From NCBI GenBank assembly GCA_016859345.1, contig CM029111.1, forward strand, positions 11,738,214-11,802,213: a stretch of DNA of 64,000 nt, written 5' to 3'. Positions 23,487 through 37,700 of the stretch are shown in pieces. Every line of letters starts with the position of its first letter. Positions within the stretch are counted from its first letter, which is position 1. Both the position numbers and the translations under genes were made by a program. Source of the DNA: Istiophorus platypterus (taxonomy: Eukaryota; Chordata; Actinopteri; Istiophoriformes; Istiophoridae). The notes under the pieces were generated by a model that saw nothing but the letters and a program-made list of their open reading frames with translations, did no database searches and was not told the DNA's origin.

Positions 23487-26400
23487 CAACACATTAAAAC
23501 CCTGTTTACATATATACCATATGAATATTGTGTTACTAATTGAAAAACAAAATCACATAGAATACACTGACAAGAAACAGCCTCAATCCTTCAAAGCTTA
23601 TGAACTCGATGCACACATAATCATACATACATATGCATATGGCAAAATAACATAGAGAAGTGTCTCATGCATAATCTTATTTAATCCTGCCTTTTATGAG
23701 TGTTAAGAGTTCCAGGCAAGGGCAGCAAATTTATCACATGTCAAGAGCTGTCTCCCTTTTCTTGCCATTTCAAACTCGTCAGGATGCATGTCAAGATGTA
23801 ATTCAACCATTATAGGAGTTGCATGTTGAATGACCAAGGGGGGGCAAGAAAAAAACAAAAAACAGATTGCTTTAGCAGCTGTTAAATTAACCTACATAGC
23901 AGAGAATAGGAGAAGAACACACACTCCATCATAAAGCATGAGTTACTGGCGGGAAAAAAAAACAAGTTAGCTCCCTTGTGACTTATTGACTCAATTTAAG
24001 GTTAATCAAATATTGATCACAGGAGTTATCACAAATTGATTTGACTGGAATAGGTTACCAGAGTTGACATAAAAATAATTGGGGGCAAACATTACCTGGC
24101 CAGCACATGCCTTATAAAATAAAAACAAATCATTGCCTTTCCCTCATAAAACAAGAGCGTACTTATAAAAATGATGATTAACAAGCTCTAATGTTTTATT
24201 AGACTAAACAAAAACATATAACGACAGAAAGTATCTGAACGCTGAGCCAATTTGACTCTTCTATCTGTCCAGGGCAGTACATAAAGTGATATCGTGGTAA
24301 CATTAAGCACTGGTCTATCATGGTGATATGTATGCTGCAATTATAGAGAATAAAGGCCTGGTCAGACCAGAAAGTGGAGGCTTGGTGCTTGGTACTACTT
24401 GTTACTACTGGGAAGCTAACTGCTAAAGTGCTAAGCAGACAGGCCAACACTGGTAATTCAGAGTAGCTCTTTAAGCTGCTGTAAAGGGCTACTGAAAAAT
24501 GCTGTCTGACCTATATCAAGCTTCCCAACTGTCTATTAGCCAGCCAACCTGGGATGCTTACATGGAAATAAGCTCAAAAACTTTATTCAAAAGATGTATT
24601 TTAACCATCAACCCTTATAACTCTTTGCAAAACATAGGGTGAACAGACCCCCTTGTTTTCCAGGGATAGTCCCCATTTTTGGTAACCTGTCCCCAGCTGC
24701 AACAGTCCCTGCAAATATCCGTGTTTTCATCTGTGATATAAAAACAGACCAGAAAAAAAGGCCTGGCAAAATGCGATCAACAATATTTTTATTTTGCTGT
24801 AACTTTAAGATAAATACATAAATAAATGGATAAACTTTAATCCCTGTTGGGTGATTGGAGAGGAAGGAGGGTGAAGATTATAGAGAAGGAAAGGTAAAGA
24901 AAGGATTACAGAGACAGGCAATGGGGATTCGCTAACCAAATTATTTCATCTAATAGTGTTCAATAGTTTGATGTAGCATCACTCACCATGTTAGGATATT
25001 ATACAATTTTCAGACATGGTTTACAAAGTTACTTAGTACCAGCTTTTACCATTCAGCCCTCACTGTAGTTTATTACATCACAACAGTCACCATGGTCAAA
25101 ATACATGAAACCAGATTGGTTCCCCTTTTTTATTTCATAGATAAAAACATTGGATATTTTAACATTACACTGACTGCCACACTGGAATGTCTCAGGGTTT
25201 CATTTCAGAAATCTGATCACATTAGTAAAACATTCCAGTTTTGTGGAAGAGTTTATACTTAAACAGAGCAGGTTAGTTACAATCAGACCTAACCTGTGCT
25301 GCAAAACGCTGTTTACTCGATGACTATCAAAAGCATGTGTGATTTTTGATGAATTCTGGGCAAATTTTCTTCAAACTAAAACACATCGCTCTTGCTCAGC
25401 TCAGCAGAAAATGTTTGCCCTCTGGGAAGATTCAGCAGTTTCAAATATTTTACTTTGAAATTCAATCAAGACTATGAAATACAATTTTTTTCTTTTTCAG
25501 TTACAAAAATTTGTTGTTTAAAATGCTGGCAATAAGATTCCTAGCAGAAGAACCTTTTATGTAGCATTTTTCTTTTCAAGCTATACTTTTTAAAGCTGGT
25601 CTAATGATGACCAAAAAAATGTATGTTTTCATGCTGATCAATGTACCAAGCTGTTTGTATTTGCGATCACACAAAACACCTACAGTCTTCTATTGCAGAT
25701 TAAATCACAATGGCTTTTTTTGTTTGATCTTTTTGCGTGAGAAACACTCTTCGGGTTGCATACAGCATTGGCTGTCCACTCTGTTTGTGTGTCCTCTGTG
25801 ATTCTGTCTTCCATTCCTCCCTCACAGATTGAGGATCTTACAAGCACAGCTCATGGCTATTGAAATGGTTGACCAGCAGAGAGAGAAAAAAAAAAAAAAC
25901 AACTCAGTGCCACAAAGAACATCAGCTACATTTTGTGAGTGCTAGGTCTCCCTCCTCTTTCCCTCACTGTTCTTTCTCTCACTCTTATTCTCCTGTAACA
26001 CAACTGAATGCTATTCTGCCCCTGTGTTCCTCTCACTGCATGAATCCCTCTACCTCTCTCTCTTGCCATCCTTGGCTTCACAGTTTCCATCCCCGAGGGC
26101 CGATCGATGGACTGCAACAGCCTTTCAATGAAATCTCCCCTGTGCCACTAGAGAAAAGAAACGTCGTTCAATCGAACCGATAACTCTCTCCTTCTGTTCT
26201 TTTTGATCACTCCCTCTCTCTTTCTATAAATAAAATCTTTCTTCCTCTCTGTTTTGTACTTGGTGCGAGGAGGATGACAGGGAGGTGGTACAGGCAGCGG
26301 CCAGAGGCCGCGGCTGGAGGCTTGTTTGATGATCAGTCGGGAGGTATACTAAGGAATCATCATGCCACAGGCATTGTAAATTACCTCTGAGTAATGCAAA

Positions 26401-28158
26401 GAAGATAAAGCAGACAACAGGGGGGATGAGAATAGGTAGGGACATTCAGTCTAGGGGTCAGTGTGGATTGCAGAGAGACACGATAGCTGTCAAATAAAAC
26501 AGGACACGGTCAATATCACACGTCTTCATAGGACCTAACTTCAAGTCTGACACAGCTGCAACACGTGTGTGAGTGTGTGTACATGTGTTTATGTATATAC
26601 GTATGTGCCTGCATGGCTGAGGAGCATTAAGACAAGCTGTTAAGCAATGTGTTCAAATTTTTTTAGGTGTGAGGCATTACCGCAAATGTACGCATGTTAA
26701 TTTCCAGGAATTCAAAGTCACCATCCTAAATTCCCCTTTGGGAGCTATGACTAAAACAACAGCTCATGAAATCAGCTTTAATTTTGGGTAAGTAGGAAGC
26801 TGTGATATCCAACTGAGACATATGTGTTGTCCACAGCAGGCGCAGTACAAACCTGATTTGTCTAAAATGGCTAATTGTGATGAAACAGCAAAGGAAGAGG
26901 GTAAATGACATGGTGATCAGGTTGGAGTCATTTGTTTTCTTTTATAGTCCATGCTTTTAGTATTACATATATTCAAGGGGGAAAGTAACAGGATACTGTA
27001 TGAATGAAGCTGTATTTGTTTTGTATGAATGAAGTTGTATTTGTTTTGTATGAGAGATGGGAGAAGCAGACTCGGACTATGTGCATTAAAATTTACAATA
27101 TACACACTCCATTGAAGGAGGAGGCTATCGCAGTGAAGCTTACTGCCCAATTGAGTGTCATTTCCTTAATTATTGTAAAGTATTATTATCTTAAGGTAAT
27201 GATTTTCCTAAGGCCAGTGACAGGGGTGTCGTGATGACTGTTGTAATTTGATAATTCAAAGGTGTAAATGTTTGAATTTTAAATTAATGACAGTCACTTC
27301 ATATTAGAGAAGACATCCCCAGCCATAAAAAGCTAGACAACTGCAGCTAAAAAACAATAACAGCATCAAGTGCAAACGCCTCGAGTTGATCCACTGACAA
27401 TAATTATGACACTGAGGGCTCTATTTCTTTCTCAGTGGTAAACAGGAGGTCTGTCTACGACCTGAGTAACATTGCTGTAGTCACACACAGGTGTTTTTCC
27501 CTCTATTACAAGCTTAGAATTTGGGTGACCTATCATGAAGTGGGTGGATAGGCACTGTAGGAGATGTTGCAGTAACAATCACAATTCAGCAGCCAGCATA
27601 GTGCAATTTTGGTGTCAAGAATCAATGGGATACACACTAACGCGTTTGCCACTGGCAGGCTTGGAGAGGAAAAGCCTGATTGATCTGAGGGGCCCAGAGC
27701 TTGACAAAGGATGTTGTTAAAGGGCATTCCATGCCGCAATTCAGAACTTTTCCCAGTTCACATCATTTATTTTAACCAAAAAAAAAAAAAATGTGAAAAC
27801 TATTCAGTTAATTGGACCTGGTAAAATCCTATAGCTATACACCAAATATTTAGTTCTGAATTTTTGAAGTTTGGCCCTAAGATCAAAATTTCAACCTTTT
27901 TGCAATTTTTTGTACTTCTTTTTAAAAGCCAAAACAAAATACTTCTTCACTGGGCTGAGTTTAAATTTGCACTGCTCATTCAAGAAACCCTAAGGATAAT
28001 TCTCAAGATGTGTTCATGGAAATAGTTGTTGCTGAATGTTTTACAGTATTTAAATTTTAAAAAAATTCTTACTTTTTTACCCAAACAAAGAATGCTTAAT
28101 TATCAAAAATGAATATCTCCATTAGTTTTAACATTCTTGCAACTAATGTTATCATATA
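23487..28158. other. Unique AT-rich non-coding DNA
   Basis: 4.7 kb without a recognised gene. At about 24638-24720 AGGGTGAACAGACCCCC and AGGGATAGTCCCCATTTTTGG resemble the terminus of a vertebrate hAT-type MITE, weakly. A C/T-rich stretch lies at 25935-26065 and opens the 107-codon plus frame at 25860-26183. A 26-bp direct duplication (GAATGAAGTTGTATTTGTTTTG type) occurs at about 27000-27048. Confidence 0.45.
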
Positions 28159-28995
28159 CAATGACATAAAAAGTTTTGGCGCCCATGGTCAAATTTTCTT
28201 TTACTGTTAACACACAAATGACAGTTGGATGTTTGCCTCAAGAATTTGTAGGTATTCAATTTAATCCGTTTTCCCCTCTACCAGGGAAATGTTCCACATA
28301 CCAGTGGCTGCAGCAGAAGAATAGAACAGTTGGAGAGGTGTTCTTCTCACGAGATTCACACCCTTTTGTGTAACTTATGTCACTGAGGCCAAAAAACTAT
28401 TTTAACTTCATCAGTTAACAGGACATCATTGTAAAATGCATCAGGTTTTTTTAAATATTCCTTTGTAAACTTCTGACATTGAATTTTGTGGTGAGGGCGC
28501 AGGAAGGGTTTCTTCTGATTGCGCTTCTATGAAGGTCATATTTGTGCACGTGTCACTGCACAGTAGAACAGTGCATCACCATTACGGTCTGCTAAATCTT
28601 CCTTAAGGTCTTTTGCAGTCAATCAGGGGTTTTGATTTCCCTTTCTAGCAACCCTACAAGCAGTTCTCTCTGAAAGTTTCTCAGTTTTCCTCACTTCAAC
28701 TTGACCTCAACCGTTCCTGTTATCTGCATTTTCTTAGTTACCTTAGGTACTGAGGAGAGGGCTACATGAAAACTGGGTATATTTTCTTATACCCTTCTCT
28801 TGCTTTGTGGGTATTTATTGTTTTATTTTGAGATAAGCCCATGGCTGCTGACTGGGACAAGGTTTGAATAGTCAGTTTTCATAAGAGCTTTGAAATTTGC
28901 ATCATTTGGGCTTTCCTAATGATGACTTGAACAATCCATAGTCACAACATGCTAATTAGTGCCACAGATCTTGCTAAATAAAGCTTTTTAAAGAT
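28159..28995 (-). mobile_element. Decayed Tc1-like transposon, minus-strand transposase with catalytic part deleted
   Basis: TA at 28157-28158 is followed by CAATGACATAAAAAGTTTTG and GCGCCCATGGTCAAATTTTC, a degenerate version of a Tc1-like inverted repeat I recognise. Reading the minus strand from about 28850 to 28170, fragments of transposase appear in changing frames: THKAREGYKKI near the start, ERTA-type residues, then the HKYDLHGR-type region, then PDAFYNDVLLTDEVKI (first catalytic Asp region), then NTSPT-like and LVEGR-like remnants, and then the terminal repeat. The second Asp and the third acidic residue region are missing, so this copy has lost most of its catalytic core. Frequent stops and frameshifts show great age. 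The distal inverted repeat beyond 28995 was not found. Confidence 0.82.
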
Positions 28996-30553
28996 ATTTT
29001 GGCTAGATATTTTCCCGAGAGGATTATTCTGATTTCTTTTAAACCTTTTTAGGGTAAGTGCTAATTTTCATGCATATATATAAAAAAAAGATGTTATATC
29101 ACTACATCATTTAATATTCATTAGCTGTAATGTTACATTAAGTGGTTTTATTTCATTGATAGATATTTGGACTATGCTGACTTTAAGGTTTTATATCTCT
29201 GGATGATACCTTTTAAGAATTTTTTTCATTGGGTTCAGGAAGTTTGTTACAGCTCATTATGACTTGGTTTGTTGCATCTAGATGACATAGTGTGTCCATG
29301 TGTCCAGACAAAATCTTAATCGTAATTCCTTAGCTCAGCGCACCTGTATTATTTTGCAATTATTTTCAGTCACATTGTTTATTTTGATTAAACTGATTAC
29401 TGCAAGACATTCAGCAATGACCATAGAACATGAATATATGTTGCAAATTATATTTAGGGTACAAATTTCAACCCAATCAAGTGAAAAATGTGCAACGGAT
29501 GAGTTTTAGGAATATACATATAAAAAATCACAAAAATGATTAAATTTAGCCTTGAAAATCCATAACATGAACTGGCAGGTCCTAGGCGAGTTGATGTAGA
29601 AAGCCCCTATTGTGCCAGAGCTGCTGTTGAGCTGTTGTCAGGCAGCCCAAAATTTCTAGAACTGCCTCTGCAGGGCTCAGCCATGATACTGCTGTTTTTG
29701 TTTCTTTTGCTAAGAGTATTGTGCTGAAGTCAAATTCGATTTATACAGCACATATGTATTACTTCAAGACTTTTTTTGACATCCAGATGCATAAAAATGC
29801 CTTCAGCTTTGCAATGTCTTTTTGGCAAATGGAGCAAACTGCATGGCAGTCACTACTGACTAAATCTATAAACTGCTTCTATTCTGGCAATGCTCATGAG
29901 GTTAAACCAAGAGAAAATAGTCTGTCTACAGTTTTAAGACAACGAGACAAACTACATTTTCATTCACTACATTTGAGGTTTAAGTGTTCAACATAAATTC
30001 CCATCTATGCTTCTTTCCCTTTTGGGAATCATATCTTATCTCCTCCTTTTGATGGCATTTCCATTACTTCTCTACCTGTAAATCTGGTAGAGCTAACATT
30101 ATGTTTGTGTCTGGCTACTGAAGATATTACATCATTATTTCTAATTGCAATTTTATGTTCATTCATGCTGATCTTTAACTCCCTATTGCTTTAACTAGAA
30201 TATCCACTTCAATTAAAAAAAAAAAAAATACATTGAGCATCAATTGTAATGGTTCCATTAGGATGAATTTCCTTTTTGTATCTGGATGAGAGAAATGGCC
30301 TGATTTTACCACTGCACTGCAATTCATACAGTTGTGACATGTAATTAAGACCTTAGGACCTAAACTGGGTGTTAGGGTGTTAATGGTCTTTACAGACCTC
30401 CATATTTTTTCTTCTTTTATAGGTGAATCTAGGTTTATCTCTGAATACATTGCAGAGAGGGTGTGGAGCTCATATAGTACGTGCCAATGGCATTTTTAAT
30501 GTTCTTCGGTCCTCTGGAGGTTCCACAGATAATGTTTATTTTCTCTCATGTTA

Positions 30554-30555
<2 letters not shown>
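28996..30555. other. Unique AT-rich non-coding DNA
   Basis: No gene or named repeat. Short frames at 29721-29996 (plus) and 30175-30450 (minus) have no motif. Confidence 0.5.
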
Positions 30556-30599
<44 letters not shown>

Positions 30600-30630
30600 A
30601 TATATATATGCAATGCATATATATATGCAT
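30556..30630 (+). repeat. (TA)n microsatellite with imperfect TATATGCA tail
   Basis: An uninterrupted TA run at about 30556-30596 is followed by interrupted TA units separated by GCAA and GCATG. It opens two overlapping frames rich in Tyr/Ile that are not genes. Confidence 0.95.
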
Positions 30631-32284
30631 GTGCTCTCAGTACAGGCCCCTTACATCTGAACAGATGTCTTTGCTTCATCTTTGTGGGCATAAGATGTTT
30701 CAAATTGTATTTATATTAGTCATAATTCTAAATTCTTTCATATTTTCAAACTTTTTTAGCTTGATATTAACTTATTTAACATATTTTATCTTTATTTTTT
30801 CTACATCAAAATTAGCTGTCCTAACAACACTGCAAATTATTTGCATTGAAAAAGAAGAAATATCTTCATGCCCTGCCATATCAAGGTATTAGTTTCTCTA
30901 TTTACTCTGTTATAGAAAGTGCGAGGGTTGTAGGTTTTGTATGGTGAATACCCAGAACCCTGTAGTATATTACCAAGTTTCGTTTTGTGCTATTTCTACA
31001 ATCACTGAAGCATTTCCTGTTCCTAGGAACTGCACCCTGAGGAACACAGCTTGATGTGTAATCTTTTCCCCACTTTAAGTAAGAAGCTGTATATTCATCT
31101 GTAATGATTCAGTACCTCATCAGCACGAGAGTATTAGTTTCCCTCAGATAGAAGCTTTGGTGGTGGATCCACTCCAGACTGTTCTTTCCATTATGAGATT
31201 GCTTCAGCACAGACGTTCAAAGTGCATTGTTCTTAAAGGATACAAAAACAAGTGATCTGATCAATCAGGACTGAATCCAGCACCAACTAGAACTTCTTGT
31301 TTAATCCCAACTTGTCTCCAATTGCAATGCAGGAATGTGCCAGTAGCCAAAATGGAACCAACCAAATGAAACACAACAAACATTTGCTACTGATTGTGCT
31401 GTGATCATATTTGATTCACAAAACTTGGTGCTGTTTTGGGCCTGTTTGTATCAGATGAGGTTTGGCTGTGCTTTACATGCAGTGTATCCCCACACGTACT
31501 CCAAGGCAAAGAACTTCTGTCAGTCATATGTGGTTAGGTCTCGTCATTTCTGGTTTGGTTAACAGATTCTAAATTTCATATACTGAAGTACAAATTGTAA
31601 CTCAAGCATGTTCGTGCCGGGTCACAGCCCAATTATTGAGTGCAAACTCCTCTTCGTCTGCTGTTGAGACCAAACAGACAAGTCAGTAGGTGTCAGGAAG
31701 CTTTGCTTGCCTTAAGGGACTCTCATAATGCATGAGCAGAACTCTCAATGCCTGATCAGCAGAATGATGACATTGATGCTCAGGCTTGCCATCCCTGCTA
31801 CCCTGCCTCCTCCTGCATTATTACATGTCCAGATACCATCTTTAATTCTACTTCCTTTAAACAAGGTTGATGTGGGGGTCATTAAACCTCCATTCATGAC
31901 GTTAATTACCTGATAAGGATTGCTGGGGTAAGATGGACAGAGAGGCTTTCAGCAGAGAAAGAGTGAACAAACCAGCTGATTTTCTCCAACAGTGAGCAGC
32001 TGTGCACATTATACTCCAGCCTAATCGCATAGAACATCATCTCATATCCAAATTAGAACTACCACCTCACAGTTGTTTGCCTCCACTAAAAGTCAAGTTG
32101 CAGTTTACATCGACATCTTTCCAGACTCATAATATATTCAATGAAAACATGGATGCTTCACAAACATTGTCAACCTGGCCCCACAAAAGATCTATGCAAT
32201 CATCACAGTTTTAAGGAGGGTCCCCAATATTAGTGTCAACAATTATATTATGTCATGGCCTTGAATAATGTGTAGAAAAATGTT
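30631..32284. other. Unique non-coding DNA
   Basis: No coding or repeat identity recognised. Confidence 0.5.
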
Positions 32285-32575
32285 TGATGAACATTATGAC
32301 TGCACAGTCAAGTTAACCTTTGAACGTTTGTCTGTAAATGTCATCAATTCACCATTTTATTAGACTTCTGTGCAAAATTTTGTCCCTATTAGAATAAAAT
32401 TCTTGAGTTATGTCCAAAAAAATGTTTTGTGAGGTCACAGTATTCTTGAACTTTGACTCTGACCTCCAAAGTTACAATTAGTTTATCCTTGAGTCCAATT
32501 GGGCAATTGCCCAAGATATAATCAAATTCTCTCCAGTTGTTCCTGAGATGTTGAGTTCATGAAAATGGTACATAC
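32285..32575 (+). repeat. Teleost interspersed repeat ('GTGAGGTCACAG / CCTTGAGTCCAA' family)
   Basis: TTTTGTGAGGTCACAG, CTTTGACTCTGACCTCCAAA, TTTATCCTTGAGTCCAATTG and TTCCTGAGATGTTGAGTTCA occur in the order found in a dispersed repeat that I recognise from many fish genomes, often in introns and 3' UTRs. An earlier, more diverged unit (32290-32400) has the same general order. No protein is encoded and I do not know its class. Confidence 0.62.
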
Positions 32576-34697
32576 GGTCGTACCACCAAACTGAAATACC
32601 ACCAAACTGTCGTACCACTGAGTCTCCTGAAAGGTCATTTGGTAGAATGCACCCCTGACTGTGACGCGACATGATCTGCTACATAGAAATCATGGTACTC
32701 TGTTGGACTTTTTCGGAACTAAAGGGAAGACAAGGCAGTGTGCAGAGAGGTCACAAACATGCAGCTTTAATTGATGCCTGTCATTAAGTTACTCTCAGAA
32801 TTAGCATTAATCAATGACAGCTTATATGAGGTATTGCTGTTGACGTTTTGTATTTTAACTGTACCAAATGACGCTCAGCATCGGCTAAGAACAAGAGGCT
32901 GTTGGCTGAATGTTTCCTTCAATGCTCTGCTAATGATTATTAGTGTCAGAACTTGGTGAATCTGTATATTTCTTCAACTTCAGTGTCTGACAGTCACTCA
33001 CTGCTGTTCCTAAATAATATTTCACATTCACACACACAAATTTTCAATGGCTTATGCAGTGTGGTGCTGCACTGCAGAGCCCAGCTGTCTTAAAGAAGAA
33101 GATCCGCAACACTGGAAGGGTGGGGTGGACAAAGCACAGCAGAGTACATTAATGAAAGGATCGGATTTTGATCGACTTTATTTTAGCCGATACTGCTCAG
33201 TTAACATATGTCCAGGCTGGCCCAATACCAATCCATAGGATCATCTCAGGACATCTCTAGTTCCCTCATATGGAATTTATTATCAAGAGCATGAAGTAGG
33301 TTTCACATTGATTACACTGAAAGGATAATATGCCTATTTTTTAATCAAAACTTAATATAGAAATGAGAGAAATTTTCCAGAATCTTTCAGATTTCTTTTA
33401 ATTAAGTGACCATGTTTAGAGTCCAGAGCAAAGGGTTGAGAAACTCATCAGTATATGGTTGTGGTCGGATTTTTCTTTTTCTTTTAAACGTGAATAATAA
33501 GGTAGGAAATGTTAGATGCGCATTACCAATAACGTGACCATTCCAGTGACTAACGATTTCCATTACTGATTAATTTGATGATTGTTTTCTCAATTACTAG
33601 AATAATCACTTTGTCTTGTTAAAGAGTAGTGAAAAACACTTGTCATATGAGATCCCAGGGGAGTGTTTTCAGATTCCTTGTTTTGTCCAACCAATGATCC
33701 AAAACCCAAAGATATTACAGTTATCAAAATAGTTGCAGATTAATTTTCTTTTAATTAACTGATTGTTTCTGCTACAAACTTAACACTACCGCGACAGTTG
33801 TAGAGCTAAAGAATTATTAGTGGACAGAAAAGCTATCAAAACTACAATACAGAGAGATCATTACACAATGTTAATACATTATGAATGACCATTACTGAAA
33901 AAAAATTAGATACATCATAAATACTACAAAGAATTTAGTTTGATATAACGAGATCAATTTAAAATAGTAAATTAAGTTGCAAAGAGCTATGAAACGTGAA
34001 TTTCCAGCTGTCTACTATTTTGTCTGTACTACAACGCTATCGTCAGAACAGTGTTGACTCACAGGGCAGCAATAAGCACTAACGAAACATAAAGCTAATT
34101 CACTTTAAACTCGATCAACCCTTTACCCCTGTCGCTGGTAACACTGCAGCACAGCTCCTGCATTAGACAGGCTTCCTCGCATGTCAATAGCCAGCCATCT
34201 GCTCGGGCTGCTGTAGCGGACAGGGGCCCAGCAGAGAATTTCACCCATAGGAGGTCTTATTTGGATGAACACAGTGCAGACAAGATGGTCAGAAGCTTAG
34301 TGATGGTCAAATAATCTTTGCGCCCAGTCACCTGTGAGACAATCCCTCAGCTTTATATATAGTGAATGATGTATTGCTGTCTTTTCAGCTCTGACCTGAG
34401 TGTAACCTAGGGCTGACCTGGTTATGAATCAGCTCGCTGGAGGAAGAAGCACCATAAGCAATCCGTGGAGTTTCAGGGGAGACTGCAATGTGCTGCAGAC
34501 ATTTCTGCTGTAAATATAGAGCCAAAACAATTAGGGATTTGTTCTGTTCTGTTTATGGTAATTTTCTGGGACAATCAGACACAAATCCATCGCACACACC
34601 ACAAATTCCACCAACAATGCCAAGACACAAAATCACACTCAGTCTTTTCTACTTTCTCTCCATCATTTGTACACACCCACATTGATCCACCCCCCCC
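32576..34697. other. Mostly unique non-coding DNA
   Basis: A degenerate ACCACCAAACTG / GTCGTACCAC repetition at about 32580-32625 follows the preceding repeat. No gene is seen. A possible hAT-type repeat end lies inside at about 33155-33260. Confidence 0.45.
33155..33260 (+). repeat. Possible end of a hAT-like MITE
   Basis: AGGATCGGATTTTGATCG, TTTTAGCCGATACTG and, at the right edge, GGACATCTCTAG resemble the end of a fish repeat whose terminus is usually GGGACATCCCTAG. The left end was not found and the match is by memory. Confidence 0.4.
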
Positions 34698-34717
34698 ACA
34701 CACACACACACACGCAA

Positions 34718-34754
<37 letters not shown>

Positions 34755-34762
34755 CACATACA
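34698..34762 (+). repeat. (CA)n microsatellite
   Basis: CA repeats with interruptions by CG, AA and TA follow a C-run at 34690. The 117-codon plus and 62-codon minus frames here are products of the repeat. Confidence 0.95.
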
Positions 34763-37700
34763 TACTGAAAGCCCAGCGCAGTGTGCAAGTCGAGCAGAAA
34801 AGAAATAGTTCAGGTTGAAAAGGGGCTACAGTGCAATCAGTGGAAACGTAGGGGGAGATTCAATTAAATTTCTCTCTGCAGAGGAAATGCCATACACACA
34901 ATATAACAGTCTCTGTTCAGATTCCATTATGTTGTCACTAACCATGAATCACAATGAAAACAGCTTCGATTTTCCTGAAATGTTGAGTATAAATTATTTT
35001 TCTAACCCCTGGCTATGTTTTAATTATGTAAGCACTTGCTTTGAATCATCTGCCCACTGAGGAATCATCTTATTTTAAGAAATTTAAATAATTTTCAAAC
35101 ACATTTCAGGAATTTCAAATGAGTTTTTCAATCATGTATTCCCTGACTTAAAAGTTTCCTTATTGAAATTTACATATGAAAATTTTCAACAAAATTATCA
35201 TCACGGTGATTTCCACAGGCAAATTATATCCACCTCAGGAGTCGAAGCCCTGTGCTTTCACTGACACAATACTGTCGCCAGTTCTGATAAAAGGTGTTTA
35301 TGTCTGAAGATACACTGTTAAGTGAAAAGAAGATATGAGAAAAATATTTCAAACACAGAGTGAAAAGTCCCCGAGGACCATCAGTCAGAAGACTGCAGCA
35401 CTTAGGAACTAAAATAGAGCCAGGCAGAGAGCATAATTAGGCATTTTAAGTGCTTTACATAATAACAGTCAGTCATAATGAAGGCCCTGTGGGATCCAGA
35501 GGCTGGGCGGCTATTGTCACTCTGTCGCAGGAGGAGCATTCATAAGAGGAAAGAGAGAGATGGAAGGATAAGGAGAATGAAGAGGTGTAAAGTAATAATG
35601 CATAAAACAGCTATCGTTCCAAAACATAAATATAAAATAGTGAAATGGAGTTAACTTAATTAACATACAGTTTCATTACCCAGTCAAGAAAGGCGCCAAA
35701 ATCAATCATTTACATTTTTTAACTGTCCCCCGGAGTGCAAATGCACATCAAGACAAACATGATCAATAGAAAATGTGATTTGTAAAATACATAACAAGGA
35801 CACAGCAGTACTGTGCCATAATCACAGTCCCCTATCTCATTCTCTCTCTCCCAATCTCTCTGTGATTCTTTGATGAGTGAGCCACTTCATGTTGACAGCA
35901 GATTGATACAAGCTCTTAATGAATGATGTTTTATTAATGGTCCCATAATCAGATTACCTGCAGGCAGAAGGGATCCATCCATCTCTATCTTCGGAGGTCT
36001 AACAATGAAGGAAGAATAACACATCTGGTGGAACAGAGACATTTGTCTGGCCCACATTGAACCTTAATCAGCTACAGGAGCTCTGCTTGTACTTGCAGTA
36101 TTCTGCATAAAAGGAGACAATCAGGTAATGCACGTTTGTAATAATCATGGGCAGGAACACTAAATGGAAAACAGTTCAACAAGCGAAGCTGTCTACGGCT
36201 TTATTTATTTTTCAGAGATAAATCTGTTGACATTTTGTTGAACTGAAAATCAGAAAGTTGGACTAATGTGCACTATGTTAAACAGCAATATAACCAACAG
36301 GGGCTGGGCATTCTCACTTATATAATCAATAGCTACTGTGCCTCTGCAAAAATACCTATTTTTTTACACCCATAAATTCATGAAAACAGTAGGCCTACTA
36401 CACCTGCAAGTCCTCTGCAATTGCTGGTGTAAAGTTCGATATAAATACAAGGTGTCTTGTGGATTATTCTAGCTGGATAATTTTTTTTTTGCCATGGCCC
36501 CATTACTCAGCAGTGTTCATAGCTTAGAGAATCACAGGGAGTGTGCAAAAAGCACAGTGCTACTGTGTGCCTCTACAAGGACTATTGTCGGTTCTAGCCA
36601 AGACTGAAATTTCAACATCAATTCAAAGCCTTAAACACGTCATGCTCAAAGTAGAGCAGTGAATCAAAGATGTTGCAAACCACTTAGATTGAAGACCAAT
36701 GGGTGTAGCTTCATCAGCAGCAGATATTGTCACCACCCGCAACCACAATATCAAATAGTCCACAGATATATTCTTGTCATAAATTGACTGTCTAAATCCA
36801 CGCGATAGTGGCTTTCTGCAATATGTTTTGACTTTCCTAAACCACTGCCCATAGTCAATGTCATTACACCACAGGGCAGTAAAAATCTATGTAGATTCAT
36901 AACTAAAACTGACTGCATCAATAAATCAATGGTTAATTTATAGTTTAATTTACATAGCATGTACATATTGGAGCAGACTTTACAAAGTAGGGTACTTTAC
37001 AATTGAGGATAAAATGGAAAAAATCATTTACAGGGAATAATGGCTCAAATGTAAATAAAAAGAATTATACGCATGCAGTTCATCACTGATAAGCAGCTTA
37101 TGAATGAGCCTTTCAAAACACATATTTCAAAAACAATAACAAAATCAGTGAAATTGGCAAAAGAACACACACTATTCAAGTATCAGATTATGTGTCTAAT
37201 TTTATATTTAATCTCTTTTTTACCATTCTACCTGCAGCTGGCTTTTGAAAAATCACCTGGTCTGAAATGTGCTTAAAGTGCACAAATTTACACCCAACAG
37301 TCTTTTACAAATACTAGTTTACGTGTGGTAAAAAGTGTACACACGGTTTACACGTGTACACATTATTTATACATCCAGTCCCATCTCTTTCAAAGGAATA
37401 TCTGCAAAAAGAATGGTCTGCTTGCTTGAGAAGTACTTACACAAGAAAAGTGGTACCTGAAGTAGGCCTACGTATGAAAAATGAGCAACACAGTATTCAC
37501 TAAGTTCTCTCCTGCAGCAGTTTTTAGTTATCAGCTAGGGCAAGAGGGAAGTGTACATCAGATTTGAACTTTTTAAGTGTGATTTATAGAGCTCCTATGA
37601 TCGAGGTGTCAGATTTATGACCAGACCCGCTGACAGCAATTACTCCCCAAACACTAATACAACTGAAAACTCCCCTTTGATAGATCTGGTTATTAATGCA

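Noticed and set aside
30423..30892. Two overlapping plus frames of 98 and 114 codons
   Set aside because: Both are opened by the TA microsatellite and consist of Tyr/Ile repeats in their centre.
34465..34818. 117-codon plus frame with His/Thr repeats
   Set aside because: Product of the CA microsatellite.
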